Below, piece by piece: positions 27,301-34,835 of a stretch of DNA of 54,528 nucleotides. The translations under genes and the position numbers were made by a program. The stretch covers positions 1-54,528 of the forward strand of contig NZ_BCVJ01000006.1 in NCBI RefSeq assembly GCF_001591685.1, read 5' to 3'. Under the pieces are notes generated by a model. That model was not told where the DNA came from and did no database searches. It worked only from the letters and a program-made list of their open reading frames with translations. The stretch's first letter is position 1. Each line of letters begins with the position of its first letter. The stretch is from Ligilactobacillus murinus DSM 20452 = NBRC 14221 (GTDB taxonomy: Bacteria; Bacillota; Bacilli; Lactobacillales; Lactobacillaceae).

Positions 27301-28141
27301 TGCTAATTATAACGATATTTTTGATGAACAACGGTTAGCGCAAGTAGATCTAACTAAGTGGTTTGATGAGCAAACAACAGCTCAAGTCAAACTTACCCCT
27401 GAGATGGTAACTAAGATCGATCAGATCCTAGCAGGAAAGTATCAACATGAAGCAGCAACTAGAACGGCTGCCTATCAAGCCGTTTCAGATATCAAGCGTT
27501 TGTTTGACGATCCTGACCTTGAGAAAATGGCCAAGATCACGCCAGAGACGACCGCTAATCGTGAAGTCGGCGATTTTAGAAAACCGCGCTTTATGACCGA
27601 AGAAGTGCGGGTGACACCTGCTGCCATCGGGACAGCCGTTCACTTGCTCTTCCAAGAATTGGATCTGACTCAGACGCCAACGGTCACGCTGGTAGATGAT
27701 TTATTACAACGTTTGATCGCTGATGATCTGATCACACCTGAAGTAGCTAAACAGATCGATGTTACTAAACTCGTAGCCTTTTATGCGTCACCGTTAGGCA
27801 AAGAGCTCTTAAAAAATCATACGCGAGCCAAGCGTGAAGTAGCTTTCTCAATGGTCTTGCCAGCGGGTAAAGTCTTTGACGACTTGGATGACACATTGAA
27901 CGATTCGATCTTAGTCCACGGGATCATGGATGGTTATTTTATCACTGAAAATGATGAGGTCATTCTCTTTGATTACAAGACTGATCATCTTTATGGTGAA
28001 GATGGGGTCGAAAAGATCAAGCAGCGTTATCAAGGACAGTTAAATTTATATCAAACAGCTTTGGAACAGATCTTAAATAAACCTGTGACCCATAAATATC
28101 TTTATTTAGTTGAACTTGATCAAGCGATCGAATTACCGTGA
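24398..28141 (+). CDS. addA: ATP-dependent helicase/nuclease subunit A (AddA, RexA type)
   Basis: A protein of 1247 aa of the UvrD/Rep superfamily. Walker A is AASAGSGKTRVLVE (near 26-39), LTFTEAAAREMKERI is motif Ia, IMVDEYQDTNQLQE is Walker B, VGDVKQSIYAFRLADP is motif III, MTIHGSKGLEFPVVF is motif V and RLLYVALTRAKEKL is motif VI. The C-terminal nuclease has LFDYKTDHL. With AddB it unwinds and resects DNA ends to a Chi-controlled 3' tail. AAGGAGG lies before the ATG and overlaps the end of addB, so translation is coupled. It is followed by hairpin copies B and E. Confidence 0.96.
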   Translation: MAEIKFTPGQLQAINDEGKNILVAASAGSGKTRVLVERVIRKIKEKTAVDEMLILTFTEAAAREMKERIQGALRQAINAESEPETKRFYLQQLTKLNVADISTIDAFCLRMVQKYYYLAQIDPDFRLLTDETERALLRESVWEDLREELYGKLDPLFEQLTLNFSNDRSDDGLTELVMELFDFANVNPDPKAWLENLAKNYHLEAGNLEQSEFYRTEFLPYITEQLQKFADYMGQATLILEDIADPEDKLAKLKALYRTEAKELCQLAKLDLTKISYNELKVTLEAVKFKRAPAARLDDEQKVLKNQAQALRDETKKQLNELLVNYFNAQESEVIELFKQAEILAKKAAEVVLRFMRRYQAEKKRRHVLEFSDLEHLTLKILRQQEDTSVKELLKARYQEIMVDEYQDTNQLQEAILTTLAQDNMFMVGDVKQSIYAFRLADPTLFLGKYHKFGRSDDPNERIILAENFRSAENITATTNFIFSQIMDQKIGEMDYDQNAQLVYGAKDYPKMSLATEILLYTSEADPLNDPAKKPLKMRWDQEPEAMGPDFEINSNQEGQIALVAKKIKELYDQKFAIYDRGSGQMRPITYGDIAILSETRTNHLLLSEELKRLGIPFYVQKSQNYFQTTELRIMLALLALIDNPYQDIELAAVLRSPIVGLKENELAYLRINDKSGDYFQALEKFYQDPSNQRKEPFVQALYAKITRFMEQLQGFRDLAHQNELATLILAIYEQTGFLDYVGGMPGGAQRQANLHALYERAAMYEQSSFKGLFQFIGFIKKMQEKQDDLSEAVLKTSDDTVNIMTIHGSKGLEFPVVFLIDAAKKFNMRSLDKKYILSEKAGLAMNYLDQERRIEHETLVKNLAKQTARNKSAAEKMRLLYVALTRAKEKLFIVAGYDSREQVEKLVNKAQTSELLLPDDVRANAKNFMDWILPAVARRKNIAQVFELLVNPPATLDEIPAEFEVNFANYNDIFDEQRLAQVDLTKWFDEQTTAQVKLTPEMVTKIDQILAGKYQHEAATRTAAYQAVSDIKRLFDDPDLEKMAKITPETTANREVGDFRKPRFMTEEVRVTPAAIGTAVHLLFQELDLTQTPTVTLVDDLLQRLIADDLITPEVAKQIDVTKLVAFYASPLGKELLKNHTRAKREVAFSMVLPAGKVFDDLDDTLNDSILVHGIMDGYFITENDEVILFDYKTDHLYGEDGVEKIKQRYQGQLNLYQTALEQILNKPVTHKYLYLVELDQAIELP

Positions 28142-28185
28142 TGTAACAAAAGAAAAGCGCCTAATGTAGTCAGCGCTAGATAAAT

Positions 28186-28235
28186 AACAAGGGACCTATT
28201 ATGATACATATTTGCATCATAATAGGTCCCTTGTT
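28186..28235. repeat. Long palindromic hairpin, family copy B (addA end)
   Basis: The arms 28186-28207 and 28214-28235 pair at 21 of 22 positions around ATATTT. The inner core is GATAC-loop-GCATC. The outer AATAACAAGG and inner ATTATGAT match copy A, but the middle differs and remains complementary within each copy. It lies just after addA, facing the convergent ATPase gene. Confidence 0.8.
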
Positions 28236-28284
28236 TGCCTTATTTCTATGTCTTGATAATATCGTGTCCAAAAGCGGATCTAGT

Positions 28285-28342
28285 AAATAATAAAACCCCA
28301 AGTTAGCTGCAAAAAAGCAACTAACTTGAGGTTTTGTTATTT
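28285..28342. repeat. Long palindromic hairpin, copy E (P-type ATPase terminator)
   Basis: The arms 28285-28310 and 28317-28342 pair at 24 of 26 positions (one T-G pair) around AAAAAA. Read on the minus strand it ends the ATPase gene. Its right arm, read in reverse complement, begins AAATAACAA, as copies A and B do, but the middle and loop differ. It may be a diverged family member or an independent terminator. Confidence 0.7.
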
Positions 28343-28372
28343 ATTGAGTGCTAGCGTTTTTCTACGCTTAGA

Positions 28373-31027
28373 TCAGTCTTTGTAGATGAATTTTCTTTGG
28401 AAGAATTTCACAACTTCGACGATGATGATCATTAAAGAACCAGCGCCTAAAACGATCCCCCATTGTTCTAACGCAAGTGTTGTAACATGGAAGGTGCTGT
28501 TAAAGGCTGGTACAAAGATCGTCATTGCTAATAACACAGCTGAAGACAAGACAGCAATGTTGAAGTACTTGTTGTTAAATGTCTCCTTGGAAAAGATCGT
28601 TCCGTGGATCGATTTGGAGTTAAAGGCATGGAACAATTGGATCACACCTAGAGTTGCATACGCCATGGTCAACGCATCAGCATGGATCTGAGCTGACGAT
28701 TCATGGAATGGATAGTTGATCGCGATCCAATAGACCCCAAGCGTTAGAACACCTTCTAAGATACCTTGGTAAATGATGCTTGAACCGACCCCATTAGAGA
28801 GAAAATTCGAGCGACTACCGCGTGGTTTCTTTTTCATGATGTCTTTTTCGCCTTTTTCGACCCCTAAAGCGATCGCAGGGAAAGTATCTGTGACTAAGTT
28901 GATCCATAAGATCTGTACCGGAGCAAAGATCGACCAGTTGAGCATGGTCATCATAAAGAGTGTCAAGACTTCACCTAAGTTAGCAGACAAGAGGTATTGG
29001 ATCGCTTTTTGGATGTTAGAAAAGACCTTTCTACCTTCACGAACAGCTAAAATGATCGTGGCAAAGTTATCATCAGCTAAGACGATATCAGAAGCATTCT
29101 TAGATACTTCAGTTCCAGTGATCCCCATACCGACCCCGATATCCGCGGTCTTTAAGGCTGGAGCATCGTTAACACCGTCACCAGTCATCGCTACGATCTT
29201 GCCATGTGCTTGCCATGCCTTAACGATCCGCACCTTATGTTCAGGTGCAACCCGAGCATAAACCGAGTATTTAGCAACATTTTGCTTCAATTCTTCATCA
29301 GACATTGCATCTAGATCGCGCCCAGTGATCACGCCACTTTCATCGTCTGGTTGGATGATACCTAGGCGGATCGCGATCGCTCTAGCTGTATCTTTGTGGT
29401 CACCGGTGATCATAAGTGGACGGATACCAGCTGATTTAGCTTCAGCGACTGCATCTTTGACTTCGGGTCTTTGGGGATCGATCATCCCGATCATTCCGGC
29501 AAAGATCAAGTCATTTTCAAAATTATCAGATGTTGCTTCGCGCTTTTCTTCTTCTTCAGTCAAAGGCTTATATGCAAAGCCTAAAACACGTAAAGCTTCA
29601 AGCGCTAATTCTTGATTAGTGTTTAAGATCTTATCTTTATCAGCTTGAGTGATCGGTCTTATTTCACCGTTATCTTCGATCCTAGTCGTTCGTTGCAAGA
29701 TCTCATCAACGGCCCCTTTGGTCATCAAATAACGTTGGCCAGCATGAGAAACGATCGCTGACATCATTTTACGTTCAGAATCAAAGGGGATCGAGTTGGT
29801 TCGCAAAAAATCATTTTGGACTTGCTTAACGTCCATTTGACGATCCAAATAATATTGGATCAAGGCCGTTTCAGTCGGATCACCTACTAAGCCATCAGGT
29901 GTTTCTTGACTATCGTTAGCTAAGATCATGATCTGGGCTAGCCGTTTTTTGGGTGAGACTTGAAAAGCATCGGCTGATATCAAGTTATGATCAGTATAGA
30001 GCTGTTCAACTGTCATCTTATTTTGGGTCAAAGTCCCAGTCTTATCGGAGGCGATGATCTCAGTTGTTCCTAAAGTTTCGACTGCGGGTAATTTACGGAC
30101 CAGCGCATTGCGTTTGGCCATCGTCTGAGTACCTAAGGCAAGCGTGATCGTTACGATCGCAGGTAGGCCTTCAGGGATCGCAGCTACAGCAAGTGAGATC
30201 GCTGTTAATAACATATCTAAGACGGATTCACGCCCCGTCATGACCCCAAAGACAAAGATCACGACCGCGATGATCAAGATCAAAATAGTTAAGACCTTGC
30301 TCAAATGGGTGATATTTTTTTGCAGGGGAGTTACGGAGTTGTCAACTTCATCTAACATGGTAGCAATATGCCCAACTTGAGTCTGCATGCCTGTGGCAAA
30401 GACGACTGCTTCGGCGGTACCATATGTGACGCTAGTGTTCATAAAGCACAAGTTGCTTTGCTCGCCTAAAGGAGGTTCTTTTTCATTCAAGACACTACTG
30501 TCTTTTTCAACAGGAACCGACTCGCCTGTTAAAGCAGCTTCTTCGATCTTGAGCGAAGAAGATTCGAGGATCCGCATATCGGCTGGGACGATATCGCCAG
30601 CTTCGAGCAAGACGATATCTCCTAAAACGATCTCATCACTTTTAACTTGCATGACCACACCATTGCGTTTGACACGTGAATAAGGGGTCGTCATTTCTTG
30701 TAAAGCATCGATCGCATTTTCAGCCTTGGCTTCTTGAAAGACCCCAAAGACCGCATTTAAGATCACCACTAAAAAGATGATCAAAGCATCGGATACTTCA
30801 CCTGCAAGCATGGCAACTAGGGCAGCGACCATCAAGATCACGATCATCAAGTCTTTGAATTGAGCGATGAACTTTTGAAGTAAAGTTGTATGCTTCTTTG
30901 ATTCTAAAACGTTAGGACCGTATTTTTCTTGACGTGCTTTGACCTCAGCATCAGTCAAACCATTAGCTGAACTTTTTAATTCAGCAAGTGCCTGTTCTCC
31001 AGTAAGTTGATAATATTTCGTTTTCAA
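28373..31027 (-). CDS. P-type cation-transporting ATPase (PMR1/SERCA-like, calcium or manganese)
   Basis: A membrane pump of 884 aa, probably exporting Ca2+ or Mn2+. The N-terminal cation ATPase domain is followed by LTGESVPVEKD (actuator), PEGLPAIVTITLA in helix 4 (type IIA ion site), DKTGTLTQNK (phosphorylated Asp), MITGDHKDTA and MTGDGVNDAPALK, then helices 5-10 with the NLGE and LWINLVTDTFPA sites. The start is TTG at 31027, with AGGAGG 10 bases upstream; no ATG fits. The ion cannot be fixed from sequence. Upstream lies a structured region (31151-31310) that may regulate it, though local promoter-like sequences are also possible. Confidence 0.93.
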   Translation of the reverse strand: MKTKYYQLTGEQALAELKSSANGLTDAEVKARQEKYGPNVLESKKHTTLLQKFIAQFKDLMIVILMVAALVAMLAGEVSDALIIFLVVILNAVFGVFQEAKAENAIDALQEMTTPYSRVKRNGVVMQVKSDEIVLGDIVLLEAGDIVPADMRILESSSLKIEEAALTGESVPVEKDSSVLNEKEPPLGEQSNLCFMNTSVTYGTAEAVVFATGMQTQVGHIATMLDEVDNSVTPLQKNITHLSKVLTILILIIAVVIFVFGVMTGRESVLDMLLTAISLAVAAIPEGLPAIVTITLALGTQTMAKRNALVRKLPAVETLGTTEIIASDKTGTLTQNKMTVEQLYTDHNLISADAFQVSPKKRLAQIMILANDSQETPDGLVGDPTETALIQYYLDRQMDVKQVQNDFLRTNSIPFDSERKMMSAIVSHAGQRYLMTKGAVDEILQRTTRIEDNGEIRPITQADKDKILNTNQELALEALRVLGFAYKPLTEEEEKREATSDNFENDLIFAGMIGMIDPQRPEVKDAVAEAKSAGIRPLMITGDHKDTARAIAIRLGIIQPDDESGVITGRDLDAMSDEELKQNVAKYSVYARVAPEHKVRIVKAWQAHGKIVAMTGDGVNDAPALKTADIGVGMGITGTEVSKNASDIVLADDNFATIILAVREGRKVFSNIQKAIQYLLSANLGEVLTLFMMTMLNWSIFAPVQILWINLVTDTFPAIALGVEKGEKDIMKKKPRGSRSNFLSNGVGSSIIYQGILEGVLTLGVYWIAINYPFHESSAQIHADALTMAYATLGVIQLFHAFNSKSIHGTIFSKETFNNKYFNIAVLSSAVLLAMTIFVPAFNSTFHVTTLALEQWGIVLGAGSLMIIIVEVVKFFQRKFIYKD

Positions 31028-31150
31028 TCACGAAATTCCTCCTTTAATATGATTATTAGGTTACAGGCTTATCGTATCACACTTACTCATTAAAAAGAAA
31101 TTATCCGCTAGTAAATTAATTGTAAATTTTATGTAAAAAATTATAAATTA

Positions 31151-31310
31151 GGGCAAAATAAATCCACATGTGCACACCTGACAGGGGCCCATGTGGAGCT
31201 ATTTATATTCAATTAATTGAACTTTTCCCGGGTTATCAGCAAAATCTCGCGAGTGATCCTGCAGTTAAGATATCCCGGTCAGAGCTCCACTAGTATGTCA
31301 TGTGGTGCTC
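31151..31310 (-). promoter_or_regulatory. Structured region with terminator/antiterminator-like pairings before the P-type ATPase
   Basis: Read on the minus strand: hairpin 1 (31310-31282) pairs GAGCACCAC with GTGGAGCTC (8 of 9). Then comes a long arm (31274-31229) pairing CCGGGATATC with GATAACCCGG (9 of 10), with GCAGGATC / GATTTTGC inside, and a short TTCAATT / AATTGAA. Last is a terminator-like hairpin (31197-31163), TCCACATG / CATGTGGA, followed by TTTATTTT. GTGGAGCT (hairpin 1, 31290-31283) is exactly complementary to AGCTCCAC (31200-31193), the foot of the terminator, so the two states exclude each other. It matched no riboswitch class I recognise. Terminator-only roles remain possible. 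Confidence 0.5.
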
Positions 31311-31312
31311 AA

Positions 31313-31453
31313 TTATTTAGCAGCTTTTTCAGCTTCTTCGCGTTCCTTTAAGAAACTCAATACAGCTTGATGTTCTGCACGACGCTTCTTAACATTTTTG
31401 TTGTTAACTGGGCGGCGGTCGTTACCAACGCCTACGTGTGTATTTTGTGACAT
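31313..31453 (-). CDS. Small basic protein of 46 aa, unknown
   Basis: A short gene reading MSQNTHVGVGNDRRPV at the start and KEREEAEKAAK at the end, with a basic middle (NKNVKKRRAEHQ) and a charged helical tail. It has a strong ribosome binding site (GGGAGGG, 7 bases) and a promoter with exact 17-base spacing, so it is likely expressed. It has no membrane segment. It precedes the structured region by 2 bases and then the ATPase on the same strand, so it could be an independent small protein or a leader peptide. No family was recognised. Confidence 0.7.
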   Translation of the reverse strand: MSQNTHVGVGNDRRPVNNKNVKKRRAEHQAVLSFLKEREEAEKAAK

Positions 31454-31488
31454 GGTAGTCCCTCCCTTCATTACTCATGCAACTTTAT

Positions 31489-31517
31489 ATTTTAGCGAAA
31501 AACTTCTTAAATATCAA
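31489..31517 (-). promoter_or_regulatory. Promoter of the 46-aa gene
   Basis: Read on the minus strand: TTGATA (31517-31512), 17 bases, TAAAAT (31494-31489). The transcript would carry the small gene and the structured region downstream. Confidence 0.65.
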
Positions 31518-31558
31518 GGGTAAATTATAGTAGTTCTTTAAAAATAAGGGTTCTATGG

Positions 31559-31564
31559 TATAAT
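31559..31564 (+). promoter_or_regulatory. Extended -10 element of the ABC-F gene promoter
   Basis: TATGGTATAAT, with TATAAT at 31559-31564 and TG upstream, 35 bases before the start. It is divergent from the 46-aa gene promoter. Confidence 0.5.
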
Positions 31565-31598
31565 TAGCGAAAGATTTGAGTAGAAAGAATGAATTGAA

Positions 31599-33143
31599 AT
31601 GAGTATTTTAGAAGTGACAGATCTCTCGATGAGTTATGCAGATAAACAACTTTATGATCAAGCTTCATTTGTCTTGAATAAAGAAGATCATATGGGAGTT
31701 ATCGGCCAAAACGGTGCCGGAAAATCGACCTTGATCCGTTTGATAACAGGTCAGACACTACCTGATGCAGGCCAGATCAAATGGCAACGTGGCAAAAAGA
31801 TCGGTTATCTCGATCAATATGCTGAATCAGCGCATGATCTGACTATTGGAGCCTTTTTGCAAAGTGCTTTTAAGAAATTATACGAGATCGAAGCTAAACA
31901 AGCTAAGTGCTATGCTGATTATGCCACTACTTTGGATGATGCTTTATTGACTAAAGCGGGTAAATATCAAGAACAGTTAGAAGCCGCTGATTTTTATGGC
32001 TTAGATGTCAAGATCGATCAAGTCATGACCGGACTAGGGATCGATGCCTTGGGAAAAGAGCGTCAAGTCAGCAGTTGTTCTGGCGGGCAACGTTCTAAGA
32101 TAATTTTAGCTAAATTATTATTGGAAGAACCGGATGTCTTGTTACTAGACGAACCGACAAACTATTTGGACACGGAACATATCGAATGGTTGATCGGTTA
32201 TCTAAATGAATTTTCTGGCTGCTTTATGGTCATCTCCCACGATTATGATTTTTTAGAAGCGATCACCAATACGATCATTGATGTAGCATTTGGCAAGATC
32301 ACGAAATATACAGGTAGTTTCCAAGCTGCGATCAAACAAAAAGAAGTCAAAAAAGAAGTTCAGCTCAAAGCGTATGAAAAACAACGGCGACAGATCGAAA
32401 AAGATGAAGCGTATATTCGTAAAAATAAAGCGGGAACACGAGCTGCAATGGCCAAGTCGCGGCAAAAAAGACTAGATAAATTAGAGCGCTTGACGCCACC
32501 AAGTGATAATCTCCAAGCTCATTTCAACTTCCCATATCTAGAACTGCTTTCAAGTGCGACTTTGCGAGTCAAAAAATTATCAGTGGGGTATAACAAACCA
32601 TTGCTCGAACCAGTGACATTTTCAATGAGTCACGGGGAAAAAGTCGTGCTTAAGGGATTTAACGGGGTCGGAAAATCAACGTTGATCAAATCGATCTTAG
32701 GCAAGATCAAAACTTTTGGCGGGACAGCTCAATTTGTTGATGCTGCTGTGATCAATTATTTTACTCAGGAATTAACATGGCAAGATCCAAACCAAACTCC
32801 GCTCCAAGTCTTACAAGATGCCTATCCTAAGCTTGAACCCAAAACGATCCGGCAACGCTTAGCTCGTGCAGGGATCAATGCAGCTAATACACTCAAACCG
32901 ATGAAATTGTTGAGTGGAGGCGAACAGACCAAGGTCAAACTGTGTTTACTGGAATTAAAGCCAAGTAATTTCTTGATCTTAGATGAACCGACAAATCACC
33001 TTGATGATGAGACTAAGCAAGCGTTGAAACAAGCCTTGATGAATTTCCCAGGAAATGTTTTGCTAGTTACCCACGAAGCTTCATTTTATGCTGGCTGGGT
33101 CGATAAGATATTTGATGTGGAAAATATTCAACTAAAGCGCTGA
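31599..33143 (+). CDS. ABC-F family ATP-binding protein
   Basis: A soluble protein of 514 aa with two ABC domains and no membrane segments. Domain 1 has GQNGAGKST, SSCSGGQRSK and LLLDEPTNYLD; domain 2 has GFNGVGKST, LSGGEQTKVKL and LILDEPTNHLD. Between them is a charged linker (about 235-300, KKEVQLKAYEKQRRQIEKDEAYIRK) of the type that enters the ribosomal E site. ABC-F proteins act on the ribosome as translation factors or antibiotic-resistance proteins; which applies here cannot be decided by eye. It is monocistronic, with a weak ribosome binding site. Confidence 0.9.
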   Translation: MSILEVTDLSMSYADKQLYDQASFVLNKEDHMGVIGQNGAGKSTLIRLITGQTLPDAGQIKWQRGKKIGYLDQYAESAHDLTIGAFLQSAFKKLYEIEAKQAKCYADYATTLDDALLTKAGKYQEQLEAADFYGLDVKIDQVMTGLGIDALGKERQVSSCSGGQRSKIILAKLLLEEPDVLLLDEPTNYLDTEHIEWLIGYLNEFSGCFMVISHDYDFLEAITNTIIDVAFGKITKYTGSFQAAIKQKEVKKEVQLKAYEKQRRQIEKDEAYIRKNKAGTRAAMAKSRQKRLDKLERLTPPSDNLQAHFNFPYLELLSSATLRVKKLSVGYNKPLLEPVTFSMSHGEKVVLKGFNGVGKSTLIKSILGKIKTFGGTAQFVDAAVINYFTQELTWQDPNQTPLQVLQDAYPKLEPKTIRQRLARAGINAANTLKPMKLLSGGEQTKVKLCLLELKPSNFLILDEPTNHLDDETKQALKQALMNFPGNVLLVTHEASFYAGWVDKIFDVENIQLKR

Positions 33144-33217
33144 TAAAGTTGACATTTTACAGGCTTATCCTTATATTGAATTAAGGTCAATTAGTTAAGA
33201 AAGGATCACTTTAAATT

Positions 33218-33952
33218 ATGAAAAAAGCAAGTTGGATCCATTGGGCAGTTGCAATTATTTTAGTTGGACTTGCGGGATATAGTGCGGTATATATTCACCG
33301 TGCCGAAGAAAAAAACGCGCTAAAAGTTGAGCGTCAAGCAAAACTTGATAAGCAAGAAGAAAAACGAAAAAAAGAGCTTTTACGGGAACAAAAAAAGCAT
33401 ATGCAAACACCGATCGATTGGCAAAAGCCTTCAGAGACGCTGCCATATCCTGATGTGAGTCAAGCTATCAAATCTAAAAAGCTCGATCAAAAGATCTGGT
33501 TATTGGTCTCACCAAATAAACAACGCGTTTACGTACGTCAGGGGCCATATACTTTATACACGATGTATGCTTCGATCGGGAAAAATTTTGAAAATGTTAA
33601 GAATTATCAGGAAACACCGACTGGAGATTTTAAGCTCCAAAAGGAACGCGGTGAAGAATTCTACGATGCGACGAAGGGCTATGGGGCTAAATACTGGACA
33701 TCATTTAGAGGACATGGTGCCTATCGCTTTGAGTCAGTACCGTTTGATCAGGCGGGGAAAGTTATCGAAAGTCAAGCTAAATTGTTAGGCCAAAAGGTGA
33801 CCAAAAAACACAATATCAAAGCGTATGGGAGTATTCGTTTGAGTGTAGCTGATGCTAAATGGATCATGGATAATCTTCCGGCTAAAACAAAAGTCGTGGT
33901 CGAAGATAATGATCCCAAGCATGATGCCTGGGAGTATATGAAAGATCAATAA
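33218..33952 (+). CDS. YkuD-type L,D-transpeptidase paralogue lacking the catalytic residues
   Basis: A protein of 244 aa with an N-terminal membrane anchor (about 8-27), a charged stretch (30-60) and a YkuD domain (85-240). It aligns with the neighbour at 34038-34706 through MQTPIDWQKPSET, the YxxxxPTGDF/PTGTF region and SVPxD. Where the neighbour has FHSVPTD and SHGCIRLS it has FESVPFD and AYGSIRLS. The conserved His, the His before Gly, and the catalytic Cys are thus Glu, Tyr and Ser. It is not expected to cross-link peptidoglycan. The frame is intact over the whole length, so a binding or regulatory role is possible. The two genes converge. Confidence 0.85.
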   Translation: MKKASWIHWAVAIILVGLAGYSAVYIHRAEEKNALKVERQAKLDKQEEKRKKELLREQKKHMQTPIDWQKPSETLPYPDVSQAIKSKKLDQKIWLLVSPNKQRVYVRQGPYTLYTMYASIGKNFENVKNYQETPTGDFKLQKERGEEFYDATKGYGAKYWTSFRGHGAYRFESVPFDQAGKVIESQAKLLGQKVTKKHNIKAYGSIRLSVADAKWIMDNLPAKTKVVVEDNDPKHDAWEYMKDQ

Positions 33953-33994
33953 ATTTGAGATATTTAGTTAGAGCGATCTGAGATCTGGTAGCTA

Positions 33995-34036
33995 AAAAGA
34001 GGCTAACATCGATGTTTTTCGATGTTAGCCTCTTTT
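33995..34036. terminator. Bidirectional terminator between the two transpeptidase paralogues
   Basis: A perfect 17-bp stem (AAAAGAGGCTAACATCG / CGATGTTAGCCTCTTTT) around ATGTTTTT. A and T runs at both ends allow termination on both strands. The inner CATCG-loop-CGATG resembles the hairpin family's core but is shifted by one base. Confidence 0.92.
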
Positions 34037-34037
34037 G

Positions 34038-34706
34038 TTAGCCGTTGATCACGACTTTAGTACCAGTTTTTAAGTTTTCTGACATCCATTTTGAATCAGG
34101 CACGCTCAGACGAATACAACCGTGTGAAGCTGCCTTTTTACCTAGCTTTTTAGCTTCCTTGACATTGTAATTGCCTGAAGCATCGGTTGGGACCGAATGG
34201 AAGAGATAGATCCCATGGTCTTTAAAAGAGACCCAATTATTAGCTCCTTCATTTAGAGATGCATTGTAAAATGAATCGCCCCGCTCTGGTTCGATGTAAA
34301 AAGTTCCAGTCGGAGTATAGCTTTCGTATTTGCCAGTTTCTTCATCATGATGATAGCGTCCACCAGACGAATACATTGTATAGATCACTTTATCGCCTGA
34401 CATTAGGTAAGTCCGATTCTTTTTGAGATCGACTTTGACCCAAAAATCATTGACTTGATCTAAATCAGGATAAGGTTTGGTTTCAGAAGACTTTTGCCAA
34501 TCGATCGGAGTTTGCATGGTCGTACTCTCAGAATTAGTTGTTTTTTTGGCAGTTGTAGCTTTAGTTGCTTGATTTTTTTCAGTTATTTGTGCTTGAGTCG
34601 TTGTTGAAGCCGGGGATTGCTTAGTTACACGGTAGATCAAAAAGGCACCGCAGATGATCACTGCAATAGCAAGGCTCAAATAAAAGCGAGAACTTTTTGG
34701 TTTCAT
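34038..34706 (-). CDS. L,D-transpeptidase (YkuD), catalytically complete
   Basis: A protein of 222 aa with an N-terminal anchor (about 8-26), a Thr/Ala/Gln-rich linker (30-60) and a YkuD domain. The catalytic motif HGCIRLSVPDSKWM (Cys near 197) with the upstream His in YLFHSVPTD is complete. The enzyme would form 3-3 cross-links or attach proteins to peptidoglycan outside the cell. It shares MQTPIDWQKSSETKPYPD with its neighbour, so they are a duplicated pair. Own promoter lies in 34707-34826. Confidence 0.92.
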   Translation of the reverse strand: MKPKSSRFYLSLAIAVIICGAFLIYRVTKQSPASTTTQAQITEKNQATKATTAKKTTNSESTTMQTPIDWQKSSETKPYPDLDQVNDFWVKVDLKKNRTYLMSGDKVIYTMYSSGGRYHHDEETGKYESYTPTGTFYIEPERGDSFYNASLNEGANNWVSFKDHGIYLFHSVPTDASGNYNVKEAKKLGKKAASHGCIRLSVPDSKWMSENLKTGTKVVING

Positions 34707-34835
34707 AGTTTAGTCTATCCTATCCTTTAGTAAGTATTGTCATTGTCTATTATACAGGTTTCTTTAATTAATTGTAGTAGCATTAGGAAAAATTAAGGTG
34801 TAAACTTTTAAAGTGTCAGGAAGGATATGATAATT

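Noticed and set aside
31028-31312. A yybP-ykoY or M-box riboswitch before the P-type ATPase.
   Set aside because: I found none of their conserved blocks; only generic terminator/antiterminator geometry is supported.
31141-31320. The dense set of six-base palindromes (CCCGGG, CTGCAG, GAGCTC, ACTAGT, GATATC, GGGCCC) resembles a cloning linker.
   Set aside because: They are spaced within consistent base-paired arms and flanked by ordinary chromosomal genes; a vector remnant would not pair this way.
33218-33952. Calling this gene an active L,D-transpeptidase.
   Set aside because: The catalytic Cys and both His positions are Ser, Tyr and Glu.
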